Shown here one piece after another: positions 1 through 5,386 of a stretch of 5,386 nt of DNA. Source of the stretch: CAVVWJ01 sp964475685 (lineage in GTDB: Bacteria > Gemmatimonadota > Gemmatimonadetes > Gemmatimonadales > GWC2-71-9); NCBI GenBank assembly GCA_964475685.1, contig CAYYXP010000109.1, positions 1 through 5,386 on the forward strand, in the 5' to 3' direction. The position numbers and the translations under genes are program-made. Numbering within the stretch: position 1 is the stretch's first letter; the number at the start of each line of letters is the position of its first letter. The notes under the pieces are model-generated. The model saw nothing but the letters and a program-made list of their open reading frames with translations, did not search any database and was not told the origin of the DNA.

Positions 1-397
1 AAGCGCCGGCGGCGCGTGCCTCGAGAATCTGAAGCTCGTCGAGAATGAAGTCCTTCCGAAGCACAGGAACGGTCACCCGGGCCGCCACGGAGCGCAGGTC
101 CCCGAGGGAACCCCCGAAGAACGGGCCGTCGGTGAGCACCGAGATTGCCGCCGCACCGGCATGCGCGTAGGCGGCGGCGTGGTCGGCGGGATCAAGATCC
201 TCCCTGATGATTCCGGCGCTCGGGGACCGGCGCTTGACCTCGGCGATCACCGCCACCATCTCGCCCGTCAGCGCCTGCACGAGCCCTCGCGGCGGCGGGC
301 TCGCAGCGGCGGCCCGCTCGAGAGCGGCGCGCCGAGATCGCAGCAACGGCAGCTGTCGGCGGGTGGAAGCCAGGATCTGGTCCAAGGAAACCGGCAT
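1..397 (-). CDS. trpC: Indole-3-glycerol phosphate synthase, N-terminal half (partial, runs off the left edge)
   Basis: TrpC closes the indole ring in tryptophan biosynthesis, converting CdRP to indole-3-glycerol phosphate with loss of CO2 and water; it is a cytosolic TIM-barrel enzyme. Reading the minus strand from ATG at 397-395 gives 132 codons before the window ends, about half of the usual 250-270 residue protein. Family motifs appear in order: AEVKRRSPSAG (about residues 52-62, with the conserved Glu53 and Lys55), SVLTDGPFFGGS (86-97), and PVLRKDFILDELQI (111-124), where Lys115 matches the catalytic general acid. The N-terminal extension typical of TrpC (about residues 1-45) is present, so the start is convincing. 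An AAGGA ribosome site lies 4 bases upstream of the ATG (402-406 on the plus strand). trpC is divergent from lexA and shares its strand with trpD, which lies on the far side of lexA. The C-terminal half, including the second catalytic Glu, cannot be seen. Confidence 0.95.
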   Translation of the reverse strand, partial: MPVSLDQILASTRRQLPLLRSRRAALERAAAASPPPRGLVQALTGEMVAVIAEVKRRSPSAGIIREDLDPADHAAAYAHAGAAAISVLTDGPFFGGSLGDLRSVAARVTVPVLRKDFILDELQILEARAAGA

Positions 398-398
398 C

Positions 399-445
399 TT
401 GTCCTTCGGCGGGTATTCGGGTATTGTTATTCGGCCTCTATTCGG
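399..445 (+). promoter_or_regulatory. Candidate lexA promoter with overlapping TATTCGG direct repeats (possible LexA operator)
   Basis: Seen: TTGTCC (399-404) and TATTGT (422-427), separated by 17 bases, each match the sigma-70 -35 and -10 consensus at 4 of 6 positions. Transcription would start near 434, leaving about 40 bases of leader before the lexA ATG. Around and beyond the -10 are three copies of TATTCGG (414-420, 428-434, 439-445) and a perfect 8-base tandem repeat CGGGTATT (410-417, 418-425). No CTGT-N8-ACAG (proteobacterial) or GAAC-N4-GTTC (Gram-positive type) LexA box is present in this gap. Most lexA genes are autorepressed, so the repeats are the best candidate operator; that is inference. 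The same 77-base gap must also serve any local trpC promoter, and I found no convincing one on the minus strand. Confidence 0.4.
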
Positions 446-474
446 TCGCCATCCCGCGCAACGTGGAGATTGCC

Positions 475-1083
475 ATGCCCCTCACCAAACGACAGAGCGA
501 GATTCTCGGCTACCTGCAGGGACACATTCAGCAGCAGGGGTATGCGCCGAGCTTCGAGGAAATCGCCGAAAGATTCGGCTTCCAATCGCTCGCCACGGTG
601 CACGAGCACCTCACCAATCTCGAGCGCAAGGGCTACATCAAGCGCGCCTACAACGAGAGCCGCTCCATCGAGGTCCTGCCGCCCAGGGGCACCTCCGCGG
701 CCAGCGAAATCCCACTGCTGGGCAAGGTCGCCGCCGGCACACCCATCGAGTCGCTCATGCACCAGGAAACCATCGCGGTCCCCGACCAGATGCTCCCCAG
801 GCGCGGGCCCAACTACGCATTGCGGGTGCAGGGCACTTCGATGGTGGACGAGCACATCGTCGATGGCGACGTCGTCGTGGTCCACGGAAAGCAGACCGCG
901 GAGAATGGCGAAATGGTGATCGCCCTCGTCAACGGCTCCGAGGCTACCGTCAAGAAGTTTTACCGGGAGCCGGGCGGGTGGATCAGGCTCCAGCCGGCCA
1001 ACGCGGCCATGCAGCCGATGCGTTTCCAGGAGCGCGACGTGCTCATCCAGGGAGTCGTCGTCGGCGTCATCCGGAAGTACTAG
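475..1083 (+). CDS. lexA: LexA, SOS-response transcriptional repressor and self-cleaving serine peptidase
   Basis: LexA represses DNA-damage genes and is inactivated when RecA filaments on single-stranded DNA stimulate its autocleavage. The product is 202 residues, the same length as E. coli LexA. Residues 1-70 form the winged helix-turn-helix: LTKRQSEILGYL opens it, and FEEIAERFGFQSLATVHEHLTNLERKG holds the HTH. The scissile bond is Ala87-Gly88 within LLGKVAAGTPI. The S24 peptidase domain carries Ser122 (in QGTSMVDEHIVDGD) and Lys160 (in EATVKKF), which align with E. coli Ser119 and Lys156, so the repressor looks fully cleavable. The ATG at 475 is chosen because it gives the standard MPLTKRQ-type N-terminus and has GGAG six bases upstream (465-468); an in-frame TTG at 424 would add 17 unconserved residues. 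The recognition helix (about SLATVHEHL) differs from E. coli, fitting a different operator. The 3' end overlaps trpD, which faces it, by 17 bases. No SOS partner gene is adjacent. Confidence 0.96.
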   Translation: MPLTKRQSEILGYLQGHIQQQGYAPSFEEIAERFGFQSLATVHEHLTNLERKGYIKRAYNESRSIEVLPPRGTSAASEIPLLGKVAAGTPIESLMHQETIAVPDQMLPRRGPNYALRVQGTSMVDEHIVDGDVVVVHGKQTAENGEMVIALVNGSEATVKKFYREPGGWIRLQPANAAMQPMRFQERDVLIQGVVVGVIRKY

Positions 1084-2107
1084 CGGACGCCGATCGCAGT
1101 CGCGCCAGCGCCTCCGCGCCGGCGCCGCGGTCGAGCGCCTCCGCCGCGCGTTCGAATGCTTCCTCGAGCGTCCACCGGCGGCCGGAAACGTAGAGCGCCG
1201 CTCCGGCATTGAGCAGCACCGCACATCGTTCCGCCGGCCTCCCCTTCCCCTCCAGTATCGCTTCGATTCGCCTCGCGTTTTCCGCCGGCTCGCCACCCGC
1301 CAGTTGCTCCAGCTCATCACACTCGAGCCGGTAGACCGCGGGATCGATCTCCAGGTACCGCACCGCCCCCTCGCGCACCTCCCACACAGCCGTGATTCCC
1401 GACGGGCTCACTTCGTCCATCCCGACGGCCGCGTGGAGCACGAGGGCGTGCACCGCGCCCAGTCTCGTGAGGGCCTCCGCCATGAGCGGTGCCCGCGTCT
1501 CGTCCGAGACTCCGATCACCTGGCGCCGTACCCCGGCCGGATTGGCCAGCGGCCCGAGAAGGTTCATGATCGTCGCCACGCCGAGTTCCTTCCGGACCGG
1601 CGCGACATGGCGCATCGCGGGGTGATAGGTCGGGGCGAACAGGAACACGATCCCCGCCTGCCGGAGCACGTCGCCGGCGCGGTCGGGGGCGAGGGAGATG
1701 TCCACGCCCAGTGCTTCGAGTACGTCCGCAGACCCCGAGCGCGAGGTGTAGCTGCGGTTGCCGTGCTTGGCGACGGGAACACCCGCCCCGGCCACGACGA
1801 AGGCGGCGGCAGTCGAGAGATTGAGCGTGCCGACCCGGCCGCCTCCTGTCCCGCAGGTATCCACCAGGAGATCCGGCTTGGCGGCCGAGACACGAATCAT
1901 CGCCGAGCGCAGCGCCGACGCCGCCCCGGCTATCTCCGCGGCGCTCTCGCCTTTGGCTCGGAGCCCCATGAGCAGGGCGGCGGTCTGTGCGGCGGTCGCA
2001 TCCCCGCGCATCAGCACCTCGAACGCGCCGGCCGCGCCCTCCTCGGACAGCGAGGCGCCTCGGGCGAGCTCCTGGAGGGCCAGACGGAGGGCGGCGTCCT
2101 GGGTCAC
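1067..2107 (-). CDS. trpD: Anthranilate phosphoribosyltransferase
   Basis: TrpD transfers the phosphoribosyl group of PRPP to anthranilate, the second committed step of tryptophan synthesis, as a cytosolic homodimer. The 346-residue product has the normal family length and order: a helical N-terminal domain (about 1-70, with FEVLMRGDATAAQTAALL), the PRPP-binding loop DTCGTGG (83-89), NLST (96-99), KHGNRSYTSRSGSADVLEALG (starting at 114), HVAPVRKELG (167-176, with the anthranilate-site Arg172), NLLGPLANPA (182-191) and the metal-binding Asp231-Glu232. The loop reads GTGGG where most family members have GTGGD. The start is a GTG at 2107-2105; it gives the expected distance to the first conserved helix, but no clear Shine-Dalgarno precedes it. 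A good promoter lies about 50 bases upstream. The gene points toward trpC but is separated from it by lexA on the other strand. Function is secure; the exact start is slightly less so. Confidence 0.95.
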   Translation of the reverse strand: MTQDAALRLALQELARGASLSEEGAAGAFEVLMRGDATAAQTAALLMGLRAKGESAAEIAGAASALRSAMIRVSAAKPDLLVDTCGTGGGRVGTLNLSTAAAFVVAGAGVPVAKHGNRSYTSRSGSADVLEALGVDISLAPDRAGDVLRQAGIVFLFAPTYHPAMRHVAPVRKELGVATIMNLLGPLANPAGVRRQVIGVSDETRAPLMAEALTRLGAVHALVLHAAVGMDEVSPSGITAVWEVREGAVRYLEIDPAVYRLECDELEQLAGGEPAENARRIEAILEGKGRPAERCAVLLNAGAALYVSGRRWTLEEAFERAAEALDRGAGAEALARLRSASASTSG

Positions 2108-2155
2108 GGGCGGTTCGTGGTTGGGGCGTGAGCGGCTGGTGGAAGCGCCGGAAAG

Positions 2156-2183
2156 AGTATCGGAGAAGAGGCTCTTTTGTCAA
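2156..2183 (-). promoter_or_regulatory. Candidate sigma-70 promoter for trpD
   Basis: On the minus strand a perfect TTGACA -35 (2183-2178) is followed after 16 bases by GATACT (2161-2156), which matches the -10 consensus at 4 of 6 positions. Transcription would begin near 2149, about 40 bases before the trpD GTG. The -35 lies inside the inverted repeat at 2177-2192. The spacer contains a second, smaller palindrome, AAGAG-G-CTCTT (2166-2176). The leader is too short to hold a trp attenuator, so any control is more likely by a DNA-binding repressor; that is inference. Confidence 0.55.
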
Positions 2184-2192
2184 TCGTGACAA
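2177..2192. promoter_or_regulatory. Perfect 6-4-6 inverted repeat, candidate operator in the trpD/truA divergent region
   Basis: TTGTCA-ATCG-TGACAA: the two 6-base arms are exact reverse complements. The element covers the trpD -35 box, so a dimeric regulator bound here would block RNA polymerase at trpD. It lies about 14 bases upstream of the proposed truA -35. The binding protein is unknown; no local regulator other than lexA is visible, and the site does not resemble the TATTCGG repeats near lexA. Confidence 0.4.
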
Positions 2193-2205
2193 GCATTTGC
2201 GCGGC

Positions 2206-2234
2206 TTGCCCGAGGGGTGGGGCGGGACTAGATT
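2206..2234 (+). promoter_or_regulatory. Candidate truA operon promoter, close enough to the ATG for a leaderless message
   Basis: TTGCCC (2206-2211), a 17-base spacer and TAGATT (2229-2234) each match the sigma-70 consensus at 4 of 6 positions. The -10 ends 8 bases before the truA ATG at 2243, so transcription could start at or within a base or two of the initiation codon. No clear Shine-Dalgarno is seen just before that ATG, which fits leaderless translation. The match is moderate and made by eye. Confidence 0.35.
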
Positions 2235-2242
2235 TCGGGCCG

Positions 2243-3049
2243 ATGAGCCGGACCTTTCTTGCCACTCTTCACTGCGATGGAACCGGCTTTGTCGGGTGGC
2301 AGCGCCAACCGGTAGGCCGCTCCGTTCAGGTCGAGTTCGAGCGTGTGCTGGAGCGACTGTTCGAGCGTCGAACCGTTGCCCATGCCTCGGGCCGGACCGA
2401 CGCCGGCGTGCATGCGCAGGGAATCGGCGTCAGCTTTGCCGCTCCCACCACCTGGCAGTCACCCGATCTTCACCGCGCCCTCAACGCGCTGCTTCCGCGC
2501 GACTGCTGGGTCGCCTCGGTGCACCTGATGGAACCCGGGTTCCACGCACGCAAGAGCGCCCTCTCCCGCCGGTACCGGTACGACATCGGGCTGGACCCTG
2601 CCGCTGCTTCTCCTTTCCGTCATCCCTTCGAGTGGGCATTGTGCCGGCCGCTCGACGTGACGGCGCTCCAGCGGTCGGCACGAGTGATTGCGGGTCCCCA
2701 CGACTTCTCCGCGTTCGCGGTCAGGAGCACCCCGAAGCCGCACTACCGCTGCACGCTCAGCCTGTCGGAGTGGACCGAGCGTCCCGAGGGACGCGGCGTC
2801 AGCTTCCACGTCGAGGCCGACCGGTTCCTTCACCACATGGTCCGGATGCTGGTGGGCACGATGGTGGACATCGGCGCCGGGCGGCGGCCGGTGGAGGATA
2901 TCGGGCGCCTTCTCGCCAGCGGTGACAACCAGGGGACGAGCCCGCCGGCACCACCCCAGGGGCTGTATTTCGTCGCCGCGGCATACCCCCCGGACCTGTT
3001 CGCCTCTTCGTCTGCGGAGGAGGCGCATGCGCTGGCGCACGGCGGGTAG
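2243..3049 (+). CDS. truA: tRNA pseudouridine(38-40) synthase TruA
   Basis: TruA isomerises uridines at positions 38, 39 and 40 of the tRNA anticodon arm to pseudouridine. The 268-residue product is close to E. coli TruA (270). The catalytic motif GRTDAGVHAQG occupies residues 50-60, with nucleophile Asp53 and neighbouring Arg51. SRRYRYDI (108-115) supplies the conserved active-site Tyr111, at the same distance from the Asp as in E. coli (Asp60/Tyr118). HDFSAF (153-158) and FLHHMVRMLVGT (195-206) are further family signatures, the latter from the second half of the pseudo-duplicated fold. The ATG at 2243 is chosen because MSRTFLATLHCDGTGFVGWQ is the normal N-terminus; an upstream in-frame start at 2177 would add 22 residues that do not look like the family. 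truA is the first gene of a plus-strand operon and its last 23 bases overlap the protease gene. Confidence 0.95.
   Translation: MSRTFLATLHCDGTGFVGWQRQPVGRSVQVEFERVLERLFERRTVAHASGRTDAGVHAQGIGVSFAAPTTWQSPDLHRALNALLPRDCWVASVHLMEPGFHARKSALSRRYRYDIGLDPAAASPFRHPFEWALCRPLDVTALQRSARVIAGPHDFSAFAVRSTPKPHYRCTLSLSEWTERPEGRGVSFHVEADRFLHHMVRMLVGTMVDIGAGRRPVEDIGRLLASGDNQGTSPPAPPQGLYFVAAAYPPDLFASSSAEEAHALAHGG
3016..3023 (+). promoter_or_regulatory. Strong ribosome binding site for the HtrA-like protease, inside the truA 3' end
   Basis: GGAGGAGG at 3016-3023 is the best Shine-Dalgarno in the window. Its first GGAGG ends 6 bases before the ATG at 3027. This fixes the protease start at 3027 although the same frame stays open back to 2688 within truA. 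Confidence 0.75.
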
Positions 3050-4451
3050 CGTCGCGCTCCTCGCCGCGGCGGCCTCTGCCGGGTGCCGCGAGCCGGCGCC
3101 GGGCGAAAGCTCGATGGCGGTAGCCACCGTGGCGGCGCAGGAGCCGGCGAGAGACTCCGATCTCCAGCGCCGAACCAGTGACTCGCGCCGTACCGCCCTT
3201 GTCGCGGCGGCCGATCGGGTCTCGGCGGCGGTGGTGTCCATCAACGTGACGTCCCGCCGCCAGGCGCAGCCGTCCTCCCCGTGGGATTTCTTCTTCGTGC
3301 CAGAGGGCGCCCGCCTGGTGCAGGGCTATGGCACCGGCTTCGTGATCCGGCCGAACGGCGCCATTCTCACCAACCAGCATGTCGTCGCCAACGCCGAAAA
3401 GGTGGTGGTCACCCTGGCCGACGGAAGCGACCTCACCGCCCGGGTGCTCGGCGAGGACCCCCTCACGGATATCGCGGTGCTCAAGGTGGACCGGCGGGAC
3501 CTCACGCCGATCGTTGCGGGCCACAGCACCGACCTGATGATCGGCGAGTGGGTGGTGGCCCTCGGAAATCCGTACGCCTACCTGCTCGGCAATGCCGAAC
3601 CCACGGTCACCGTCGGCGTGGTGAGCGCCGCGGGGCGCAACATTCTTCCGAGCGGCGATCAGACCGGGCTGTACCTCGACATGATCCAGACCGATGCCGC
3701 CATCAATCCCGGCAATTCGGGCGGGCCGCTCACCAACGCGCTGGGCGAGGTCGTCGGCGTCAACTCCTCGATCTTCAGCAACAGCGGGGGGTCGGTGGGT
3801 CTCGGGTTCGCCATCCCGATCGAGCGCGCGCTGCGCGTGGCCGACGAGATCATTCGCACGGGGACCGTGCGGCGGGCGTGGGTGGGCCTCGAGGTCGAAG
3901 GGGCCGCCGCCATGCGGAACTGGAAGAGCCAGGGAGGCGTGGTCGTGTCGTCGGTCGCGCCCGACGGGCCGGCGGCGCGGGCGGGACTGCGCCCCGGGGA
4001 CGTCCTGGAGCAGGCGAACGGCCGCCGGCTCCGCAACTATCTCGACTGGGAAGCGGTCAAGCTCGACCTCCACGTGGGTGACGCGGTGGACGTCCGCGTC
4101 CGTTCCGGCGCGCAGAAGGCGACCCGGCACATTGTCACCGGAGATCTGCCGACGGTGACCGCCGAGAAGTTCATCGTGCTCCAGCAACTCCAGCTGATCA
4201 CGCTCACGCCGGCCATCCAGGCCGAGCGCGGCATCCGGAGCGAGAGCGGGGCGTTGATCTTCAAGATCTCACCGCCGGTGAGCCGGGCCACCGGGTTGCG
4301 CGAAGGCGACGCGATCGTCGCCATCAACCGCAATCCCGTGCGCAGCGCCGACCAGGTCGAGGAGTTGATGAACGTCCGCTCTGGGCAGGTGATCCGGGTC
4401 TACTTCGAGCGCGACGGGCAGGTGTCCTTCACCGATCTCTCCTTCCGATGA
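3027..4451 (+). CDS. HtrA/DegP-family periplasmic serine endoprotease with two PDZ domains, probable lipoprotein
   Basis: HtrA proteases degrade or help refold misfolded envelope proteins. The product has 474 residues. Residues 1-20 look like a signal sequence: MRWR, then a hydrophobic Ala/Leu stretch ending SAGC. Cys20 could be lipidated, although Ser at -3 is a weak lipobox. The trypsin-like domain (about 60-280) has its full triad: His118 in TNQHVV, Asp148 in DPLTDIAVL and Ser231 in NPGNSGGPL. A first PDZ domain (about 284-372) contains GPAARAGLRPGDVL; a second (about 380-474) contains ATGLREGDAIVAIN. That makes it DegP/DegQ-like in layout, while the short segment between the first strand and TNQHVV suggests it lacks the long LA loop of E. 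coli DegP. Start at 3027 is set by the strong ribosome site. The gene overlaps truA by 23 bases, and its stop overlaps the purB start in an ATGA, so the three are probably co-transcribed. Which HtrA paralogue it represents is not resolved, so no symbol is given. Confidence 0.93.
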   Translation: MRWRTAGSVALLAAAASAGCREPAPGESSMAVATVAAQEPARDSDLQRRTSDSRRTALVAAADRVSAAVVSINVTSRRQAQPSSPWDFFFVPEGARLVQGYGTGFVIRPNGAILTNQHVVANAEKVVVTLADGSDLTARVLGEDPLTDIAVLKVDRRDLTPIVAGHSTDLMIGEWVVALGNPYAYLLGNAEPTVTVGVVSAAGRNILPSGDQTGLYLDMIQTDAAINPGNSGGPLTNALGEVVGVNSSIFSNSGGSVGLGFAIPIERALRVADEIIRTGTVRRAWVGLEVEGAAAMRNWKSQGGVVVSSVAPDGPAARAGLRPGDVLEQANGRRLRNYLDWEAVKLDLHVGDAVDVRVRSGAQKATRHIVTGDLPTVTAEKFIVLQQLQLITLTPAIQAERGIRSESGALIFKISPPVSRATGLREGDAIVAINRNPVRSADQVEELMNVRSGQVIRVYFERDGQVSFTDLSFR

Positions 4452-5386
4452 CCGACGACGATCGCTGGCGCTCGCCGCTCGGCACCCGATACGCCTCGCC
4501 GGCGATGCAGACCCTCTGGGGGGAGTCGCACCGGATAGCGCTGTGGCGGCGTCTCTGGCTCGCGCTTGCCGAGGCCGAGCACGAGCTGGGCCTGGACATC
4601 CCCGAGGACGCCCTGGCGCAGTTGCGGGCGCACCTCGACGACGCCGACCTCGCCGCGGCCGCGCGTTTCGAGCGCCGGTTCCGCCACGACGTCATGGCCC
4701 ACGTGCACGCCTTCGGGGAGCAGGCTCCGGCCGCCCGCCCGTACCTCCACCTGGGGGCCACCAGCGCCTTCGTCACCGACAACGCCGATCTCGTCGTCAT
4801 CCGGGAGGGGCTCCGGCTCCTGCTCGGCCGGGTCGTCGCGGTGCTCTCGACCCTGGAAGGCTTTGCCGTTCGCAACGCCGCCCTGCCCTGCCTCGCCTAC
4901 ACCCACTTCCAGCCCGCGCAGCTGACCACCGTGGGCAAACGAGCGACGCTCTGGATGCAGGACTTCGCCCTCGACGCCGAAGAGCTGTGCCACCGGCTGG
5001 AGTCGCTGCGATTCCGGGGGTGCCAGGGCACCACCGGCACCCAGGCGTCCTTCCTCGAGCTTTTCGGCGGCGACCATGGCAAGGTGCGCGAGCTGGAACG
5101 CCGGGTCACCGCCAAGCTGGGCTTCGCCGCACAGTTCGCGGTGACTGGGCAGACCTACCCCCGCAAGACCGACAGCATGGTTCTCGACGCGTTGAGCGGG
5201 ATTGCCCAGTCGGCCTCTAAGATGGCCGGCGACCTCCGCCTCCTGCAGCACGAGGGCGAGCTGCTCGAGCCGTTCGAGCAGGAGCAGATCGGCTCCAGTG
5301 CCATGGCATACAAGCGAAACCCGATGCGGGCCGAACGGATCAGCGGCCTTGCCCGGTTCGTGATCTCGCTTCAGGCCAACACGGCA
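4448..5386 (+). CDS. purB: Adenylosuccinate lyase, ADSL-like type (partial, runs off the right edge)
   Basis: PurB releases fumarate from SAICAR and from adenylosuccinate, acting twice in AMP synthesis as a cytosolic homotetramer of the fumarase/aspartase superfamily. The visible 313 residues cover roughly two thirds of the protein. They follow human ADSL closely: RSPLGTRYASP (8-18), RHDVMAHVH (79-87), HLGATS (101-106), THFQPAQLTTVGKR (152-165, with His153 matching human catalytic His159), RFRGCQGTTGTQASF (188-202) and the signature loop GSSAMAYKRNPMRAER (282-297), whose serines include the catalytic base. The loop has Ala287 where the usual sequence is GSSAMPYKRNP. Translation starts at ATG 4448, overlapping the protease stop by 4 bases with no Shine-Dalgarno of its own, so translational coupling is likely. 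No frameshift is seen up to the edge; the C-terminal helical region is missing only because the window ends. Confidence 0.95.
   Translation, partial: MTDDDRWRSPLGTRYASPAMQTLWGESHRIALWRRLWLALAEAEHELGLDIPEDALAQLRAHLDDADLAAAARFERRFRHDVMAHVHAFGEQAPAARPYLHLGATSAFVTDNADLVVIREGLRLLLGRVVAVLSTLEGFAVRNAALPCLAYTHFQPAQLTTVGKRATLWMQDFALDAEELCHRLESLRFRGCQGTTGTQASFLELFGGDHGKVRELERRVTAKLGFAAQFAVTGQTYPRKTDSMVLDALSGIAQSASKMAGDLRLLQHEGELLEPFEQEQIGSSAMAYKRNPMRAERISGLARFVISLQANTA

Noticed and set aside
424..474. Alternative TTG start adding 17 residues to LexA
   Set aside because: The extension contains the promoter -10 and repeats, has no homologous counterpart in LexA, and the ATG at 475 has its own Shine-Dalgarno.
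207..1193. 328-codon open frame on the plus strand covering trpC, lexA and the trpD tail
   Set aside because: It crosses three real genes in a different frame from lexA; the translation is compositionally biased and unlike any family.
1304..2131. 275-codon open frame on the plus strand opposite trpD
   Set aside because: Low-complexity Arg/Gly/His composition, no family motif and complete overlap with a clear trpD.
2177..2242. Alternative earlier start for TruA adding 22 residues
   Set aside because: The extra residues precede the normal TruA N-terminus and would put coding sequence over the divergent promoter region.
2688..3026. Upstream extension of the protease frame (113 extra codons)
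   Set aside because: It overlaps truA out of frame, looks like shadow sequence (Arg/Ser/Trp-rich) and would bury the signal peptide; the strong ribosome site supports 3027.
2799..4187. 462-codon open frame on the minus strand opposite truA and the protease gene
   Set aside because: It is rich in Arg, His, Gly and Pro with no recognisable motif, and lies opposite two well-supported genes; high GC readily produces such antisense open frames.
1..5386. Mobile element, CRISPR, defence or other novel system
   Set aside because: No transposase, integrase, direct-repeat array, tRNA or composition shift was seen; all six genes are recognisable core functions.

Overview
The window is GC-rich, densely coded bacterial chromosome with six protein genes, two of them cut by the window edges. 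No rRNA, tRNA, CRISPR array, insertion sequence or integrase was seen. The gene content is housekeeping: tryptophan biosynthesis, SOS control, tRNA modification, envelope proteolysis and purine synthesis. GC bias, a lexA-type SOS repressor, an ADSL-like (animal-type) PurB and a GTGGG variant in TrpD suggest a non-proteobacterial lineage. Gemmatimonadota or a neighbouring phylum is my guess, made from recollection of protein flavour and not from a search.

Left part (1-2107). A partial trpC lies on the minus strand and ends off the left edge. lexA follows on the plus strand, divergent from trpC across a 77-base gap that holds a cluster of TATTCGG repeats. Next is trpD on the minus strand, whose 3' end overlaps the 3' end of lexA by 17 bases. 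trpD and trpC therefore point the same way but are separated by a whole gene on the opposite strand. A trpD transcript reaching trpC would be antisense to all of lexA.

Middle (2108-2242). A 135-base divergent control region lies between trpD (minus) and truA (plus). It holds a perfect TTGACA -35 box with a reasonable -10 box for trpD, and a perfect 6-4-6 inverted repeat lying over that -35. A second candidate promoter sits so close to the truA ATG that the truA message may be leaderless.

Right part (2243-5386). truA, a two-PDZ HtrA/DegP-type serine protease (probable lipoprotein) and purB form a tight plus-strand operon with overlaps of 23 and 4 bases. purB runs off the right edge.

No unknown protein system is evident. 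The items most worth a second look are the trpD/antisense-lexA/trpC arrangement, the possible non-canonical LexA operator, and the palindrome in the trpD promoter.
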